DNA from: Stutzerimonas stutzeri
GTDB taxonomy: Bacteria > Pseudomonadota > Gammaproteobacteria > Pseudomonadales > Pseudomonadaceae
Length of the DNA stretch: 64,000 nt
Direction: 5' to 3'
NCBI RefSeq assembly: GCF_000952685.1
Contig: NZ_JYHV01000001.1
Location: 1-64,000 of the forward strand
The notes under the pieces are model-generated. The model ran no database searches. It worked only from the letters and a program-made list of their open reading frames with translations, and was not told where the DNA came from. A program made the translations under genes and the position numbers. Shown in pieces: positions 39,163 to 46,922 of the stretch. Position 1 is the first letter of the stretch. Each line of letters opens with the position of its first letter.

Positions 39163-39357
39163 ATGAGCGACGAGCAACGCATACGCGAACGGGCCTATCA
39201 GCTCTGGGAGGCCGCTGGCCGCCCCGAGGGACAGGATGTCGAATACTGGATGCGGGCCCGTGACGAGATCGAACCCTTCTACAAGGAAGGCGACCCGTTG
39301 GCCGGCAGCGTGGAAAGCAGCGTCGCCATCCCGATGCCGAAACGGACGGAGGAATGA
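39163..39357 (+). CDS. DUF2934 small protein
   Basis: A 64-residue acidic protein with the DUF2934 signature IRERAYQLWEAAGRPEG followed by DVEYWMRARDEI. These proteins are common in bacteria that live under stress and often adjoin stress genes; no biochemical role is known. ATG 39163 has GAGAGG upstream. It stands alone between the AraC gene (divergent) and a quinone oxidoreductase gene. Confidence 0.82.
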   Translation: MSDEQRIRERAYQLWEAAGRPEGQDVEYWMRARDEIEPFYKEGDPLAGSVESSVAIPMPKRTEE

Positions 39358-39557
39358 AATCACCCATCGAAGTAGACGCCGGTCTGCCGTTATCTTGACC
39401 GCATCCGCGCAGGCCGGCCGTCATCTCACCGAAACCCCTGAGGCCACGCCGACCCCACCTGGGGGTTGGCGCTGTGGCTGCTGGGCACTACCGTGTCCGA
39501 CGAGCTGCCTTCGTTAAGGCGAATGCGCTATCTGGTCTTTGAAAGGAATGGCAATCC

Positions 39558-40556
39558 ATGAGTGAACAAACCATGCGTCATGTAGAGCATCGTCCAGGCG
39601 GCGACGCCGAATGCCTGAGGCTGGCCGAAGGAGCGGTCCCCGAGCCTGGCCCGCACGATGTGCTGATACGGGTGGCTTACGCCGGGATCAACCGGCCGGA
39701 CGTATTCCAGCGCTCCGGCAGCTACCCGCCTCCGCCGGATGCGTCGCCCCTGCTCGGCCTGGAAGTCTCAGGGGAAATCGTCGCGCTCGGCAACGAAGTG
39801 AACGGCTGGAAACTGGGCGATCAGGTCTGCGCGCTGACACCGGGAGGTGGTTACGCTGAATATTGCGTAGCCCCGGCCGAACATTGCCTGCCGGTGCCCG
39901 CCGGGCTGTCACTGCTGGAAGCGGCCGCGCTACCGGAAACCTACTTCACCGTCTGGAGCAACGTGTTCGAGCGCGGTGCCCTGCAGCCCGGTGAATCCTT
40001 CCTGGTGCATGGTGGCTCCAGCGGCATCGGCCTGACAGCAATTCAACTGGCCAAACAGTTCGGTGCCACCGTTTACACCACCGTCGGCAGCAGCGAAAAG
40101 GCCGGCGCCTGCCGCCGCGCCGGCGCGGATCGGGTGATCAACTACCACGAAGAAGATTTCGTCGACGTGCTGAAGCAGGCCACCGATGGCGACGGCGTCA
40201 ACGTCATCCTCGACATGGTCGGCGGCGACTACATTCCTCGCAATATCAAATCCCTCGCCGTGGAAGGCCGCCTGGTGCAAATCGCCTTTCTCAAAGGCAG
40301 CCGCGTCGAACTCGACACTTCGCCGATCATGCGTAAACGCCTCACCTTCACCGGCTCGACCCTGCGCCCACGCAGCCGTGAAGAAAAGGCAGCCATCGCC
40401 AAAGCGCTGCACGACAAGGTCTGGCCGCTACTGGACCAAGGCCATTGCCACCCCGTGATCCACGCCACCTTCCCCCTCGAACAAGCCGCCGAAGCGCACC
40501 GGCTGATGGAAAGCAGCAAGCACATCGGCAAGATCATGCTGAAGGTTGCTCCGTAA
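39558..40556 (+). CDS. NAD(P)H quinone oxidoreductase, PIG3 family
   Basis: A 332-residue zinc-independent medium-chain dehydrogenase of the PIG3 (TP53I3) subgroup. Evidence is the early AGINRPDVFQRSG, the GY-rich PGGGYAEYC, the segment LPETYFTVWSNVF, and the nucleotide fold VHGGSSGIGLTAIQLAKQFGA. It probably reduces quinones with NADPH. AAGGA precedes ATG 39558. It is the last ordinary-looking gene before the integron cassettes, 237 bases upstream of the first core site. Confidence 0.9.
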   Translation: MSEQTMRHVEHRPGGDAECLRLAEGAVPEPGPHDVLIRVAYAGINRPDVFQRSGSYPPPPDASPLLGLEVSGEIVALGNEVNGWKLGDQVCALTPGGGYAEYCVAPAEHCLPVPAGLSLLEAAALPETYFTVWSNVFERGALQPGESFLVHGGSSGIGLTAIQLAKQFGATVYTTVGSSEKAGACRRAGADRVINYHEEDFVDVLKQATDGDGVNVILDMVGGDYIPRNIKSLAVEGRLVQIAFLKGSRVELDTSPIMRKRLTFTGSTLRPRSREEKAAIAKALHDKVWPLLDQGHCHPVIHATFPLEQAAEAHRLMESSKHIGKIMLKVAP

Positions 40557-40792
40557 TCCTTCGCGGTCAGGTGCAAACGCCCGCACCGCAGGAGCAACGC
40601 TTGCGGTGTTTCGCAACTCTGATGTACGCAGAATCTCGTGCAATCAACTGGTGAGCTGAATGGGAGATAACACGCCGAACGGGCGCCGATAACGCCGCAG
40701 CACTTGTGTTAGAGCAGCTCAGCCTGGCGATGGTGGGATATTATACAGCACGCCCGTCCGGCGTCTTATACACCAACTGGTGTCTAATTATA

Positions 40793-40799
40793 GTTAGGC
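40793..40799 (+). other. Left-end integron core site GTTAGGC (attI or attC remnant)
   Basis: GTTAGGC fits the GTTRRRY recombination core and lies 9 bases before the first cassette gene, exactly where an attI crossover or the right end of a preceding attC would be. A preceding TCTAATTA resembles an inner attC box, but no matching left half (GCCTAAC) is found upstream. An integrase gene would be expected to the left, yet only 236 bases separate the site from the oxidoreductase gene. Confidence 0.55.
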
Positions 40800-40807
40800 G
40801 GAAATAG

Positions 40808-41122
40808 ATGGAGAGCGGCATAGCTTGGTTCATAGCGCTTGTATTAGTGGCGTATCCACTCCTAGCACCGTGGAGGAAGATATTCATCGCCGCTTGGCTG
40901 GTTATCTGGTTTACATTATGGGCTGTTTTATTCGCATATCTGAATAACGAGCTAAATCATGTTGAAGAAGGAATAATTTCTGGCTCGGTAGTCATCGGAG
41001 CCGCTATTTTAGTTTATTCAACAGGGAGCGTTGTCCGTTTGCTTTTTCGAGTAGCGATCCGGCACTTCAAGACGATAAAGGCCATACGGAACCCTATGGT
41101 TCATAATGACAACCTGGCCTAA
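40808..41122 (+). CDS. Cassette 1: small three-span membrane protein, unknown
   Basis: A 104-residue hydrophobic protein with three likely membrane spans: IAWFIALVLVAYPLLAPW, FIAAWLVIWFTLWAVLFAYL and SGSVVIGAAILVYS. A basic C-terminus follows (FRVAIRHFKTIKAIRN). The TAA stop lies inside the left boundary of its attC site, a usual cassette arrangement. Base composition is clearly more AT-rich than the backbone. I do not recognise a family. Confidence 0.7.
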   Translation: MESGIAWFIALVLVAYPLLAPWRKIFIAAWLVIWFTLWAVLFAYLNNELNHVEEGIISGSVVIGAAILVYSTGSVVRLLFRVAIRHFKTIKAIRNPMVHNDNLA

Positions 41123-41192
41123 CAACCGGTTCAAGCCGATCACTTCGTTCACTGGGGCGGGCTAAAGCTCGCCCCTTAACCAAATGTTAGGC
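41117..41192 (+). repeat. attC site 1 (76 nt)
   Basis: The outer boxes are GCCTAAC (41117) and GTTAGGC (41186), the inner boxes GTTCAAG and CTTAACC. A central imperfect stem, GGGGCGGGC...GCTCGCCCC, lies between. It is the recombination site at the end of cassette 1, in the same orientation as the other sites of the array. Confidence 0.88.
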
Positions 41193-41197
41193 ACACC

Positions 41198-41614
41198 ATG
41201 TCAGAACCCAACCGACAGTACGCATATTTCTCACTACATGGTCAATTTGATCCTGACGAGATCACGACCGCTGTGAGCACTCAGCCAAGTGAGGCATGGC
41301 GCAAGGGTGATGTTCACCCTATTCGTAAGTTCGAGCGTAAATTTAGCCACTGGTCTCTGAGGTCAAGGCTTGCTGAGTCAGAGCCTATCGAGGCACATAT
41401 CCATGACGTACTCTCTCAGCTACAAAGCAACGCAGCCGCATTCTCAGCGGTATCTAAAGAGCATTCAGGCTGCATGCAACTCGTTGGATTTTTCCATGAC
41501 GGATACCCTGGCCTCACATTTGAGCAAGATATTGTTTACGGTCTCGCACAATTTCACTTGGCTGTAGATTTTGATTTTTACAATCTATGGTCTGACGCAC
41601 GCGAGGGAACCTAG
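41198..41614 (+). CDS. Cassette 2: DUF4279-like protein
   Basis: A 138-residue soluble protein. YAYFSLHGQFDPDEITTAVSTQPSEAWRKGD is the typical opening of DUF4279 proteins (strand, then DPDEIT, then TKGD-like turn), and the late HLAVDFDFYNL is also typical. DUF4279 proteins are often found in integron cassettes and have no known function; some adjoin immunity-type genes. The start ATG follows the attC1 core by 5 bases, and the stop is 4 bases before attC2. AT-rich. Confidence 0.75.
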   Translation: MSEPNRQYAYFSLHGQFDPDEITTAVSTQPSEAWRKGDVHPIRKFERKFSHWSLRSRLAESEPIEAHIHDVLSQLQSNAAAFSAVSKEHSGCMQLVGFFHDGYPGLTFEQDIVYGLAQFHLAVDFDFYNLWSDAREGT

Positions 41615-41618
41615 GTGC

Positions 41619-41694
41619 GCCTAACAACTGGTTCAAGTCACTCGCTTCGCTCGTTCGGGACTGCGTTCCGCAGCCCCTTAACCAAACGTTAGGC
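41619..41694 (+). repeat. attC site 2 (76 nt)
   Basis: The outer boxes are GCCTAAC (41619) and GTTAGGC (41688), with GTTCAAG and CTTAACC as inner boxes. The stem differs from site 1 (GGGACTGCG...CGCAGCCCC). It has the same length as sites 1 and 3, showing one attC family. Confidence 0.88.
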
Positions 41695-41711
41695 ACACAA
41701 AGGAAAAGTAC

Positions 41712-42020
41712 ATGGACGACGCAGCGTACGAGAAACTTGAATCTCTTTGTGGTGATTTCCAAAGACAGTGGATCGCCATATTGCGAGACACGCTAAAGAA
41801 GCACAACGTACCCAACGAAATCGCCAAATCAATCTGCGGTGAATTTAGCTTCGACTTATCAATGCTCTTTGACCAAGGCGAGATCGAGTACAAGGGTGGC
41901 AGTTACAGGCCATTTGTCGCTTTCACAGACGATGCTGAACAGCCATCATTTGTTATTGAGCCTAACGGCCCTCAATTCCATGAATATGCATTTGGTACGA
42001 CCGAAGAGGCCTATGAATAA
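41712..42020 (+). CDS. Cassette 3: small acidic protein, unknown
   Basis: A 102-residue soluble acidic protein, predicted helical in the first half (DFQRQWIAILRDTLKKHNVP) and beta-rich in the second (FVAFTDDAEQPSFVIEPNGP). There is no signal or membrane segment. An AAAGGAAAAG ribosome-binding site lies upstream of ATG 41712. It resembles small orphan cassette products; I do not recognise the family. The stop is 17 bases before attC3. Confidence 0.65.
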   Translation: MDDAAYEKLESLCGDFQRQWIAILRDTLKKHNVPNEIAKSICGEFSFDLSMLFDQGEIEYKGGSYRPFVAFTDDAEQPSFVIEPNGPQFHEYAFGTTEEAYE

Positions 42021-42037
42021 AAATCTCTTCATCAACC

Positions 42038-42113
42038 GCCTAACAAATGGTTCAAATCGTTCGCTTCGCTCACTGGGACGGGCTAAAGCCTGCCCCTTAA
42101 CCAAACGTTAGTT
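42038..42113 (+). repeat. attC site 3 (76 nt)
   Basis: The left box is GCCTAAC (42038). The right core is GTTAGTT (42107), an allowed GTTA with a changed last pair, so the right boundary is slightly degenerate. The stem GGGACGGGC...GCCTGCCCC matches sites 1 and 4 closely. Confidence 0.85.
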
Positions 42114-42120
42114 AATTCGC

Positions 42121-42570
42121 ATGGCTGAAGAAATCATCGAGTTCCCTGTAGATTCCCGGCAGTGGCTGCTGCAAGCATTTTATTCAGCAGCATTATTTAC
42201 AGTTATATTGAAATTAGCTGGAGCCGCAGTTGCAGTCGCTGTGGTATTAATCTTTAACGATTTTATGTTGGCGAGGCCAGTAGCAGCCTTGGTAGACGCA
42301 CGACGAAAAACTTTAAGATATGTTTACCGAAAAGCGTACGCGTTTCGGCGTCAGCAGGATATCGATCTTTCAATTCTTTCAAGAATTTATACACAAGTCG
42401 AAAGTTACGCAAGTAGGTCTTTGCACCTAAGTGGACGTAGGGGCGAGCACTTAAAGCTAGCAAAATTTAACCAAAGCCCAGTATCGCCAAAACAACACAT
42501 CGAAGAAATAACAGCGCTCAGAGAAGCTATCGCAAAAGCGCTTAAAATTAACGATGGCGGCAATGTTTAA
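42121..42570 (+). CDS. Cassette 4: membrane-anchored protein, unknown
   Basis: A 149-residue protein with one or two membrane spans near the N-terminus (LQAFYSAALFTVILKLAGAAVAVAVVLIF split by a small turn) and a basic, mostly helical cytoplasmic part rich in Arg/Lys (RRKTLRYVYRKAYAFRRQQD). ATG 42121 is 7 bases after the attC3 core. AT-rich. I do not recognise the family. Its own attC is truncated. Confidence 0.65.
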   Translation: MAEEIIEFPVDSRQWLLQAFYSAALFTVILKLAGAAVAVAVVLIFNDFMLARPVAALVDARRKTLRYVYRKAYAFRRQQDIDLSILSRIYTQVESYASRSLHLSGRRGEHLKLAKFNQSPVSPKQHIEEITALREAIAKALKINDGGNV

Positions 42571-42629
42571 TCTAACTAGGGTTCAAACCGTTCGCTTCGC
42601 TCACTGGGACGGGCTAAAGCCCGCCCTTT
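42570..42629 (+). repeat. attC site 4, truncated
   Basis: It begins TCTAACTAGG-GTTCAAA and continues with the same stem as site 3 (GGGACGGGC...GCCCGCCC). It stops at CCCTTT: the expected right part (TTAACCAAACGTTAGGC) is missing, replaced by TGATAAG and a hairpin element. It probably cannot recombine normally. Confidence 0.75.
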
Positions 42630-42635
42630 GATAAG

Positions 42636-42699
42636 AAAAGGGGCAGATTTATTTATTTCGCACATCTTTCTGTGCGCTAAATAGATCTGTCCCCCTTTC
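42636..42699. repeat. Imperfect 64-base hairpin abutting the broken attC
   Basis: AAAAGGGGCAGATTTATTT and AAATAGATCTGTCCCCCTTT form the outer arms; CGCACA and TGTGCG form the tip around TCTTTC. The AGGGGCAGAT/ATCTGTCCCC ends resemble small hairpin elements scattered in pseudomonad genomes. It lies where attC4 is interrupted. Confidence 0.65.
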
Positions 42700-42780
42700 T
42701 CATTTATCGCAGGAGCGTTGATGTTCACTCACCAAACCGCAGTACACACATAACGGCATGGTTAGACGGCTGATAGCAGT

Positions 42781-43269
42781 ATGTCGCTACTGATTAAAGA
42801 AATCCCGGCATCAAAGGCTCCCATGCAGTTGTTGCTGTTGGCAGACCCCTCTGAAGACAAAATACGTTCTTATCTTTCACTGTCGAAGTGCTTCGTTGTG
42901 CTGGCGGGCGAATGCGTGGTTGGGGCCTGCGTCGTGCAGCCGCTTATCAACGAGACGTACGAGTTGATGAGCATCGCCATTCACCCCGACCATCAGCGGG
43001 CGGGTCATGGCGCAGCGCTCTTGAAATGGGTCATCGAGTTCTACCGCGCACGCGGCGCGCGGCAGCTAGAGGTGGGCACCGGCACGTTTGGCTATCAGCT
43101 CGCGTTCTATCAGCGGCACGGCTTCCGGGTGACACGCGTTGACCACGATTTTTTTATCAAACACTATCCCGAGCCTCTTTTTGAGGATGGCATACAGCAC
43201 TTCGACATGCTGCGCCTCACGCTGCGTTATTTGGGGACCAAGGAGGGTAATGAAAGAGAAAGCTGCTAG
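42781..43269 (+). CDS. GNAT-family N-acetyltransferase, possible cassette gene
   Basis: A 162-residue GNAT protein. The acetyl-CoA loop HPDHQRAGHGAALLKW (R/QxxGxG/A) is clear, preceded by the strand ELMSIAI and followed by AFYQRHGF. The target substrate is unknown. A GTTAGAC (42761) that fits the GTTRRRY core lies 13 bases before the ATG, so it may be a fifth cassette; no clear attC follows its stop. GC content is higher than in cassettes 1-4. Confidence 0.8.
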   Translation: MSLLIKEIPASKAPMQLLLLADPSEDKIRSYLSLSKCFVVLAGECVVGACVVQPLINETYELMSIAIHPDHQRAGHGAALLKWVIEFYRARGARQLEVGTGTFGYQLAFYQRHGFRVTRVDHDFFIKHYPEPLFEDGIQHFDMLRLTLRYLGTKEGNERESC

Positions 43270-43714
43270 TCGTTTGTTTGTTACGGAACACTTTTGTTAA
43301 TCCGACTTATGTATAGGGGTATCGCAGAGTACTGTCTATTTACCGCAGAGGCGAAGCTGGTAAGTGCTCAAAATACGTCAGGGATGGGCGCGACGCCCTG
43401 GAAGCTGACAAGCGAAACGGAAAGGGGGCAGGGCTATTTCTGGCAATGGCTCGCTTCACGAGCGCACCTGTTCCGTTTTCCGATCTTTCCATGCGGTCAG
43501 TGTCTGCCTGCTCCTGTGCGCGGCGGCACCGACCAGAGCGATATTTGCTAAAACGTCTGTTAAAGTAACTTCAAAAGATACTAAAAATAAGGCAGTCTTG
43601 AATTATACGCCGCGAACTGGGCAGCCTCAGCACGTTAGCCAACAAGCCGTTATACGCTCAAGGAAGCACTATGCATGACCAGATATGCTCGAAGTTAAGT
43701 TTCGGTAAACGGCC
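43270..43714. other. 445-base gap between GNAT and methyltransferase genes
   Basis: No gene is supported. The span 43294-43551 is open on the plus strand but has no ribosome-binding site or recognisable domain. Around 43428-43490 there is an imperfect inverted repeat (CGGAAAGGGGGCAGG and CCTGTTCCGTTTTCCG) with a small CTCG/CGAG hairpin in between, similar in ends to the element at 42636. GTTAGCC and GTTATAC occur at about 43635 and 43650, possible remnants of cassette boundaries. The left part (43270-43420) shows nothing. Confidence 0.4.
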
Positions 43715-44404
43715 ATGAGCCAGGACAACCGATCGCCCTTTGCAAATAAGGCTGCAGTCGCGACCTATGCGCAGGACACGCCGCGTAAGGTGCCTGGACT
43801 GACCGATCTCCATCGCATGACGACCTTGCTGTTATCCGAGCACGCGCCAAACGAGACGCACATTCTCGTTATCGGGGCGGGCGGCGGGTTGGAAACGAAG
43901 GCCATGGCCGAGGCTCGGCCCGGCTGGCGCTTCACAGGCGTCGATCCAGCGTCTGCCATGCTGGACCTTGCGCGCCAGGCCGTCCTGCCGTTTGCGCATC
44001 GCGTCGAGCTCTTGGAGGGCACTGTTGATCAGGCACCGGCTGGCCCTTTCGATGGCGCCACTTGCCTTCTCACGCTGCATTTCCTCGACCGAAGCGAGCG
44101 GTTGCACACGCTGCGGGAAATCCGTCGTCGCCTGAAAGTGGGCGCGCACCTTGTGATCGCTCATCACTCGGCGCCCGATCCAGACCCTGAGCGCTGGATG
44201 ACACGCTCGGTCGCTTTCGGCGACCACAGCGGCATCGATTGGGCAAAAGCGGAAGCTACGGGTAAGGCGATGAACGAGCGGCTGCCGTTGCTCGCGCCGG
44301 AGGAGGATGAAGCACTGCTCCGTGAGACGGGGTTCAGTGATGTCGCGCTGTTTTATGCCGCGTTTTCATTTCGTGGCTGGATTGCGGTCGCCGCCGGGGA
44401 GTAG
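43715..44404 (+). CDS. Class I SAM-dependent methyltransferase
   Basis: A 229-residue methyltransferase with motif I VIGAGGGLETKAMAEARPG, the acidic ribose contact FTGVDPASAMLDLARQA, and motif IV region FDGATCLLTLHFLD. The substrate is unknown; it resembles small-molecule methyltransferases of the UbiE/Tam type. It may belong to the cassette region or to a neighbouring insertion. A hairpin follows, then the convergent ribose operon. Confidence 0.83.
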   Translation: MSQDNRSPFANKAAVATYAQDTPRKVPGLTDLHRMTTLLLSEHAPNETHILVIGAGGGLETKAMAEARPGWRFTGVDPASAMLDLARQAVLPFAHRVELLEGTVDQAPAGPFDGATCLLTLHFLDRSERLHTLREIRRRLKVGAHLVIAHHSAPDPDPERWMTRSVAFGDHSGIDWAKAEATGKAMNERLPLLAPEEDEALLRETGFSDVALFYAAFSFRGWIAVAAGE

Positions 44405-44425
44405 GGGGCCAGGCTCGTGTAACTA

Positions 44426-44470
44426 GCCGGGCACACCACCGCTTGAAGCGGCCGACTTGTTTTGCCCGGC
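44426..44470. repeat. Nested hairpin after the methyltransferase gene
   Basis: The outer arms are GCCGGGCA (44426) and TGCCCGGC (44463); an inner palindrome CCGCTT-GA-AGCGG lies between. No T-run follows. It lies in the 139-base gap between the convergent methyltransferase and rbsD genes. It may be a transcription end structure or a degenerate attC-like hairpin, but it lacks GTT core boxes. Confidence 0.45.
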
Positions 44471-44543
44471 ACACGTCTTTTATCAAAGCCCGACCAGATG
44501 GGGTGTGAGCGTTGGGCGATTCTGACGTGGCACCGATAGATCT

Positions 44544-44948
44544 TCAGAACGTCACGCCTGCGATTAGGCCGATATTGCTGTAGGGCCGGCATTCTCCGGT
44601 GCGTATCTGCACACGAGCCTTGGCGCATGCGGCCTTGAGTTCGTCATGGCTGACCAGCTGGCGCTCGCCCAGTTCGCCGGCGGCGTACAGCGCCTCGATG
44701 GCGCCGAGCCCCGAAGGCGCGACCTCCAGGGTTTCGCGGGCCAGTAGATGACCCTGCACCTGCATTTCGCTGAGCACGACCTGCAAGGTGGTGGCGAAAT
44801 CCGGCACGCCGGCGGTCAGCGCCAGGTCGATGCAGGGTGTGCCGGGCGGAACCGGCATGCCTGCGTCGCCGATGACGATGATGTCGCCATGCCCGAGTCG
44901 GGCGATGGCGGCGGAGAGGGCGGCGTTGAGCAGGGGTGTCTTCTTCAT
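44544..44948 (-). CDS. rbsD: D-ribose pyranase
   Basis: It converts beta-pyranose ribose to the furanose form used by ribokinase. The 134-residue protein has the conserved ARLGHGD with the catalytic His20, and [19 protein letters not shown]. It is the last gene of rbsBACRKD; its ATG overlaps the rbsK stop by 4 bases. Distance to the upstream operon promoter is about 5.5 kb, so stable long mRNA or secondary promoters are likely. Confidence 0.93.
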   Translation of the reverse strand: MKKTPLLNAALSAAIARLGHGDIIVIGDAGMPVPPGTPCIDLALTAGVPDFATTLQVVLSEMQVQGHLLARETLEVAPSGLGAIEALYAAGELGERQLVSHDELKAACAKARVQIRTGECRPYSNIGLIAGVTF

Positions 44949-45853
44949 GTGGGCAGCTCATGGCGGTAGGGGATGGAGGGTTGCGCACCCGGACGGGTGA
45001 CGGCCAGCGCAGCCGCTCGCTGACCGAGGCCGATGGCCGCTTCCAGTGGCTGTCCGGCCGCCAGGGCCGCGGCGAAGCCACCGACGAAGGTATCGCCGGC
45101 CGCGGTGGTGTCGATTGCCACAACCGGGTCGACGGGCAGATGAAGATGACGTGTGGCATCGGCGTAGAGCACGCCTTGACTGCCAAGGGTGATCAGTACG
45201 CGTCTTGCGCCACGCCTCAACAGCTTGTGTGCTGCGAGCAGCGCGCTTTGCGGCGAGTCGACCTTAATTTCCGTGAGCAACGCGGCCTCGCTTTCATTGG
45301 GGATCAGGTAATCCACCAGGCCGTACCAGTGAGCGGGCAGGGGGCCGGTGGCCGGCGCCGGGTTGAGGATGACCGTGCGGCCCAGTTCATGGGCCCGGTA
45401 CAGCGTGGTCTCGACGGTCGGCAGCGGCACTTCCAGCTGCGCGATGACGATATCGGCTGCCTGCAGCAATGCATCGTGAGCGGCCAGACGCTCCGGCGTC
45501 AATTCCCCGTTACCGCCCGCGGCGATGATGATGGCGTTCTGGCCGGCATCGTCCACCAGAATCGTGGCAATGCCGGTGGGGACGCCGGGCGCACTCATGA
45601 CCGCGCTGCAATCGATGCCTTCGGCCATCAAGCCCGCGCGCAGATCAGCGCCGTAGGCGTCATCGCCAACACAACCGATCATCGCGACATCGGCGCCCAG
45701 GCGCGCGGCGGCGACAGCCTGGTTGGCGCCCTTGCCGCCGGGCGCCGTGGCGAAACCGTGGCCGGCGAGGGTTTCGCCACCGACGGGAAGGCGAGGGGTC
45801 CGAACGATCAGGTCCATGTTCAGGCTGCCCACCACAACTACCTTTGCTTGCAT
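44945..45853 (-). CDS. rbsK: Ribokinase
   Basis: It phosphorylates ribose to ribose 5-phosphate. The 302-residue PfkB-family protein shows [17 protein letters not shown], the signature [16 protein letters not shown], and the catalytic [13 protein letters not shown] (anion hole and base Asp). The ATG at 45853 (MQAKVVVV) is preferred over an open upstream extension reaching towards rbsR. It overlaps rbsD by 4 bases. Confidence 0.95.
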   Translation of the reverse strand: MQAKVVVVGSLNMDLIVRTPRLPVGGETLAGHGFATAPGGKGANQAVAAARLGADVAMIGCVGDDAYGADLRAGLMAEGIDCSAVMSAPGVPTGIATILVDDAGQNAIIIAAGGNGELTPERLAAHDALLQAADIVIAQLEVPLPTVETTLYRAHELGRTVILNPAPATGPLPAHWYGLVDYLIPNESEAALLTEIKVDSPQSALLAAHKLLRRGARRVLITLGSQGVLYADATRHLHLPVDPVVAIDTTAAGDTFVGGFAAALAAGQPLEAAIGLGQRAAALAVTRPGAQPSIPYRHELPT

Positions 45854-45917
45854 TGCTGTTGTTCCTCTTTCGCGGCGATACGCAGACGGCTCATGGCTCT
45901 TCAACCGGTGGCGCCGT

Positions 45918-46916
45918 TCAAGCCGCTGGTGCCGCGCTGGATTCACGCAGCACCAGGGTGGGTTCGACGAGTTGATGTGCGGCGCTCAGCTCGGGCTCGC
46001 GGATGCGCGCGAGCAGGCGCGCGGCCGCCGTTTCACCAAGCTGGCCGATGGATTGGCCGACCGTGGTCAGGGCCGGATACAGGTAGCGGCTGACTTCGAT
46101 ATCGTCGAAACCCACCACCGATAGCTGCTCCGGCACGCGAACGCCTCGTTCCGCCGCGGCACGCAGCACACCCAAGGCGATCATGTCGTTGCCGGCGAAG
46201 ATCGCGGTCGGCGGCGCTTTACCCGCAAGCAGGGCCAGGGCAGCGGAATATCCCGCGGGGCTGGTGAAGGCGCAGTCCACTACGGGAAGCGGTTCCACGC
46301 GGGCGCCTGCCAGGGCGCGGCGATACCCCGCCGCACGTAGCTGCACGACTTGCGTGCTGGCCGGCCCCCCGATGCAGGCGATACGGCGATGGCCCAGCTC
46401 GAGCAGGTGCTGCGTGGCGAGAAAGCCGCCGCGTTCATGGTCGACCTGCACGCGGTCAGCCGTGACGCCATCGAGGGAGCGGTCGACCAGCATCAGCGGC
46501 ACTTTCAAACCGGCGAGCGCCTGAGCGAACGCCGTGTCGCTGGCCACGGTGGCGACGATCAGACCGTCGATACGACGCTCCACCAGCACCCGCAGGTAGC
46601 GTAGCTGCTTGTCGATATCGTCATCGGAGTTGCACAGGATCACGCTGTAGCCGTTGCGCTCGGCATGGTCCTCGATGCCCCGTGCCAGTTCGGCGAAATA
46701 GGGGTTGCTGGCGTTCGGCACGAGCAACCCAAGGGTGCCGGTTGCGCGTGCGCGTAACGAGCGCGCCACGCCGCTGGGCACATAGCCCAGCTCGGATATG
46801 GCGGCTTCGACCTTTTCCCGCACCGGGTCGCTTACCGGCCGTGTGCCGTTCACCACGTGGGAAACGGTGGTGTAGGAAATGCCGGCGCGCGCGGCGACGT
46901 CCTTGATGGTGGCCAT
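45918..46916 (-). CDS. rbsR: LacI-family ribose operon repressor
   Basis: A 332-residue repressor. The N-terminal helix-turn-helix and hinge read TIKDVAARAGISYTTVSHVVNGTRPVS, and the C-terminal part is a periplasmic-binding-protein-like sensor. By family and context it represses the rbs operon and is released by ribose. The likely operator is the perfect 16-bp palindrome before rbsB. It starts 6 bases after the rbsC stop, so the repressor is part of the operon it controls. Confidence 0.92.
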   Translation of the reverse strand: MATIKDVAARAGISYTTVSHVVNGTRPVSDPVREKVEAAISELGYVPSGVARSLRARATGTLGLLVPNASNPYFAELARGIEDHAERNGYSVILCNSDDDIDKQLRYLRVLVERRIDGLIVATVASDTAFAQALAGLKVPLMLVDRSLDGVTADRVQVDHERGGFLATQHLLELGHRRIACIGGPASTQVVQLRAAGYRRALAGARVEPLPVVDCAFTSPAGYSAALALLAGKAPPTAIFAGNDMIALGVLRAAAERGVRVPEQLSVVGFDDIEVSRYLYPALTTVGQSIGQLGETAAARLLARIREPELSAAHQLVEPTLVLRESSAAPAA

Positions 46917-46922
46917 GAACCT

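Noticed and set aside
43294..43551. 85-codon plus-strand frame
   Set aside because: There is no ribosome-binding site or domain, and part of it crosses an inverted repeat. Treated as non-coding.
44936..46093. 385-codon plus-strand open frame across rbsK and rbsR
   Set aside because: It is antisense to two well-supported ribose genes and has no domain.
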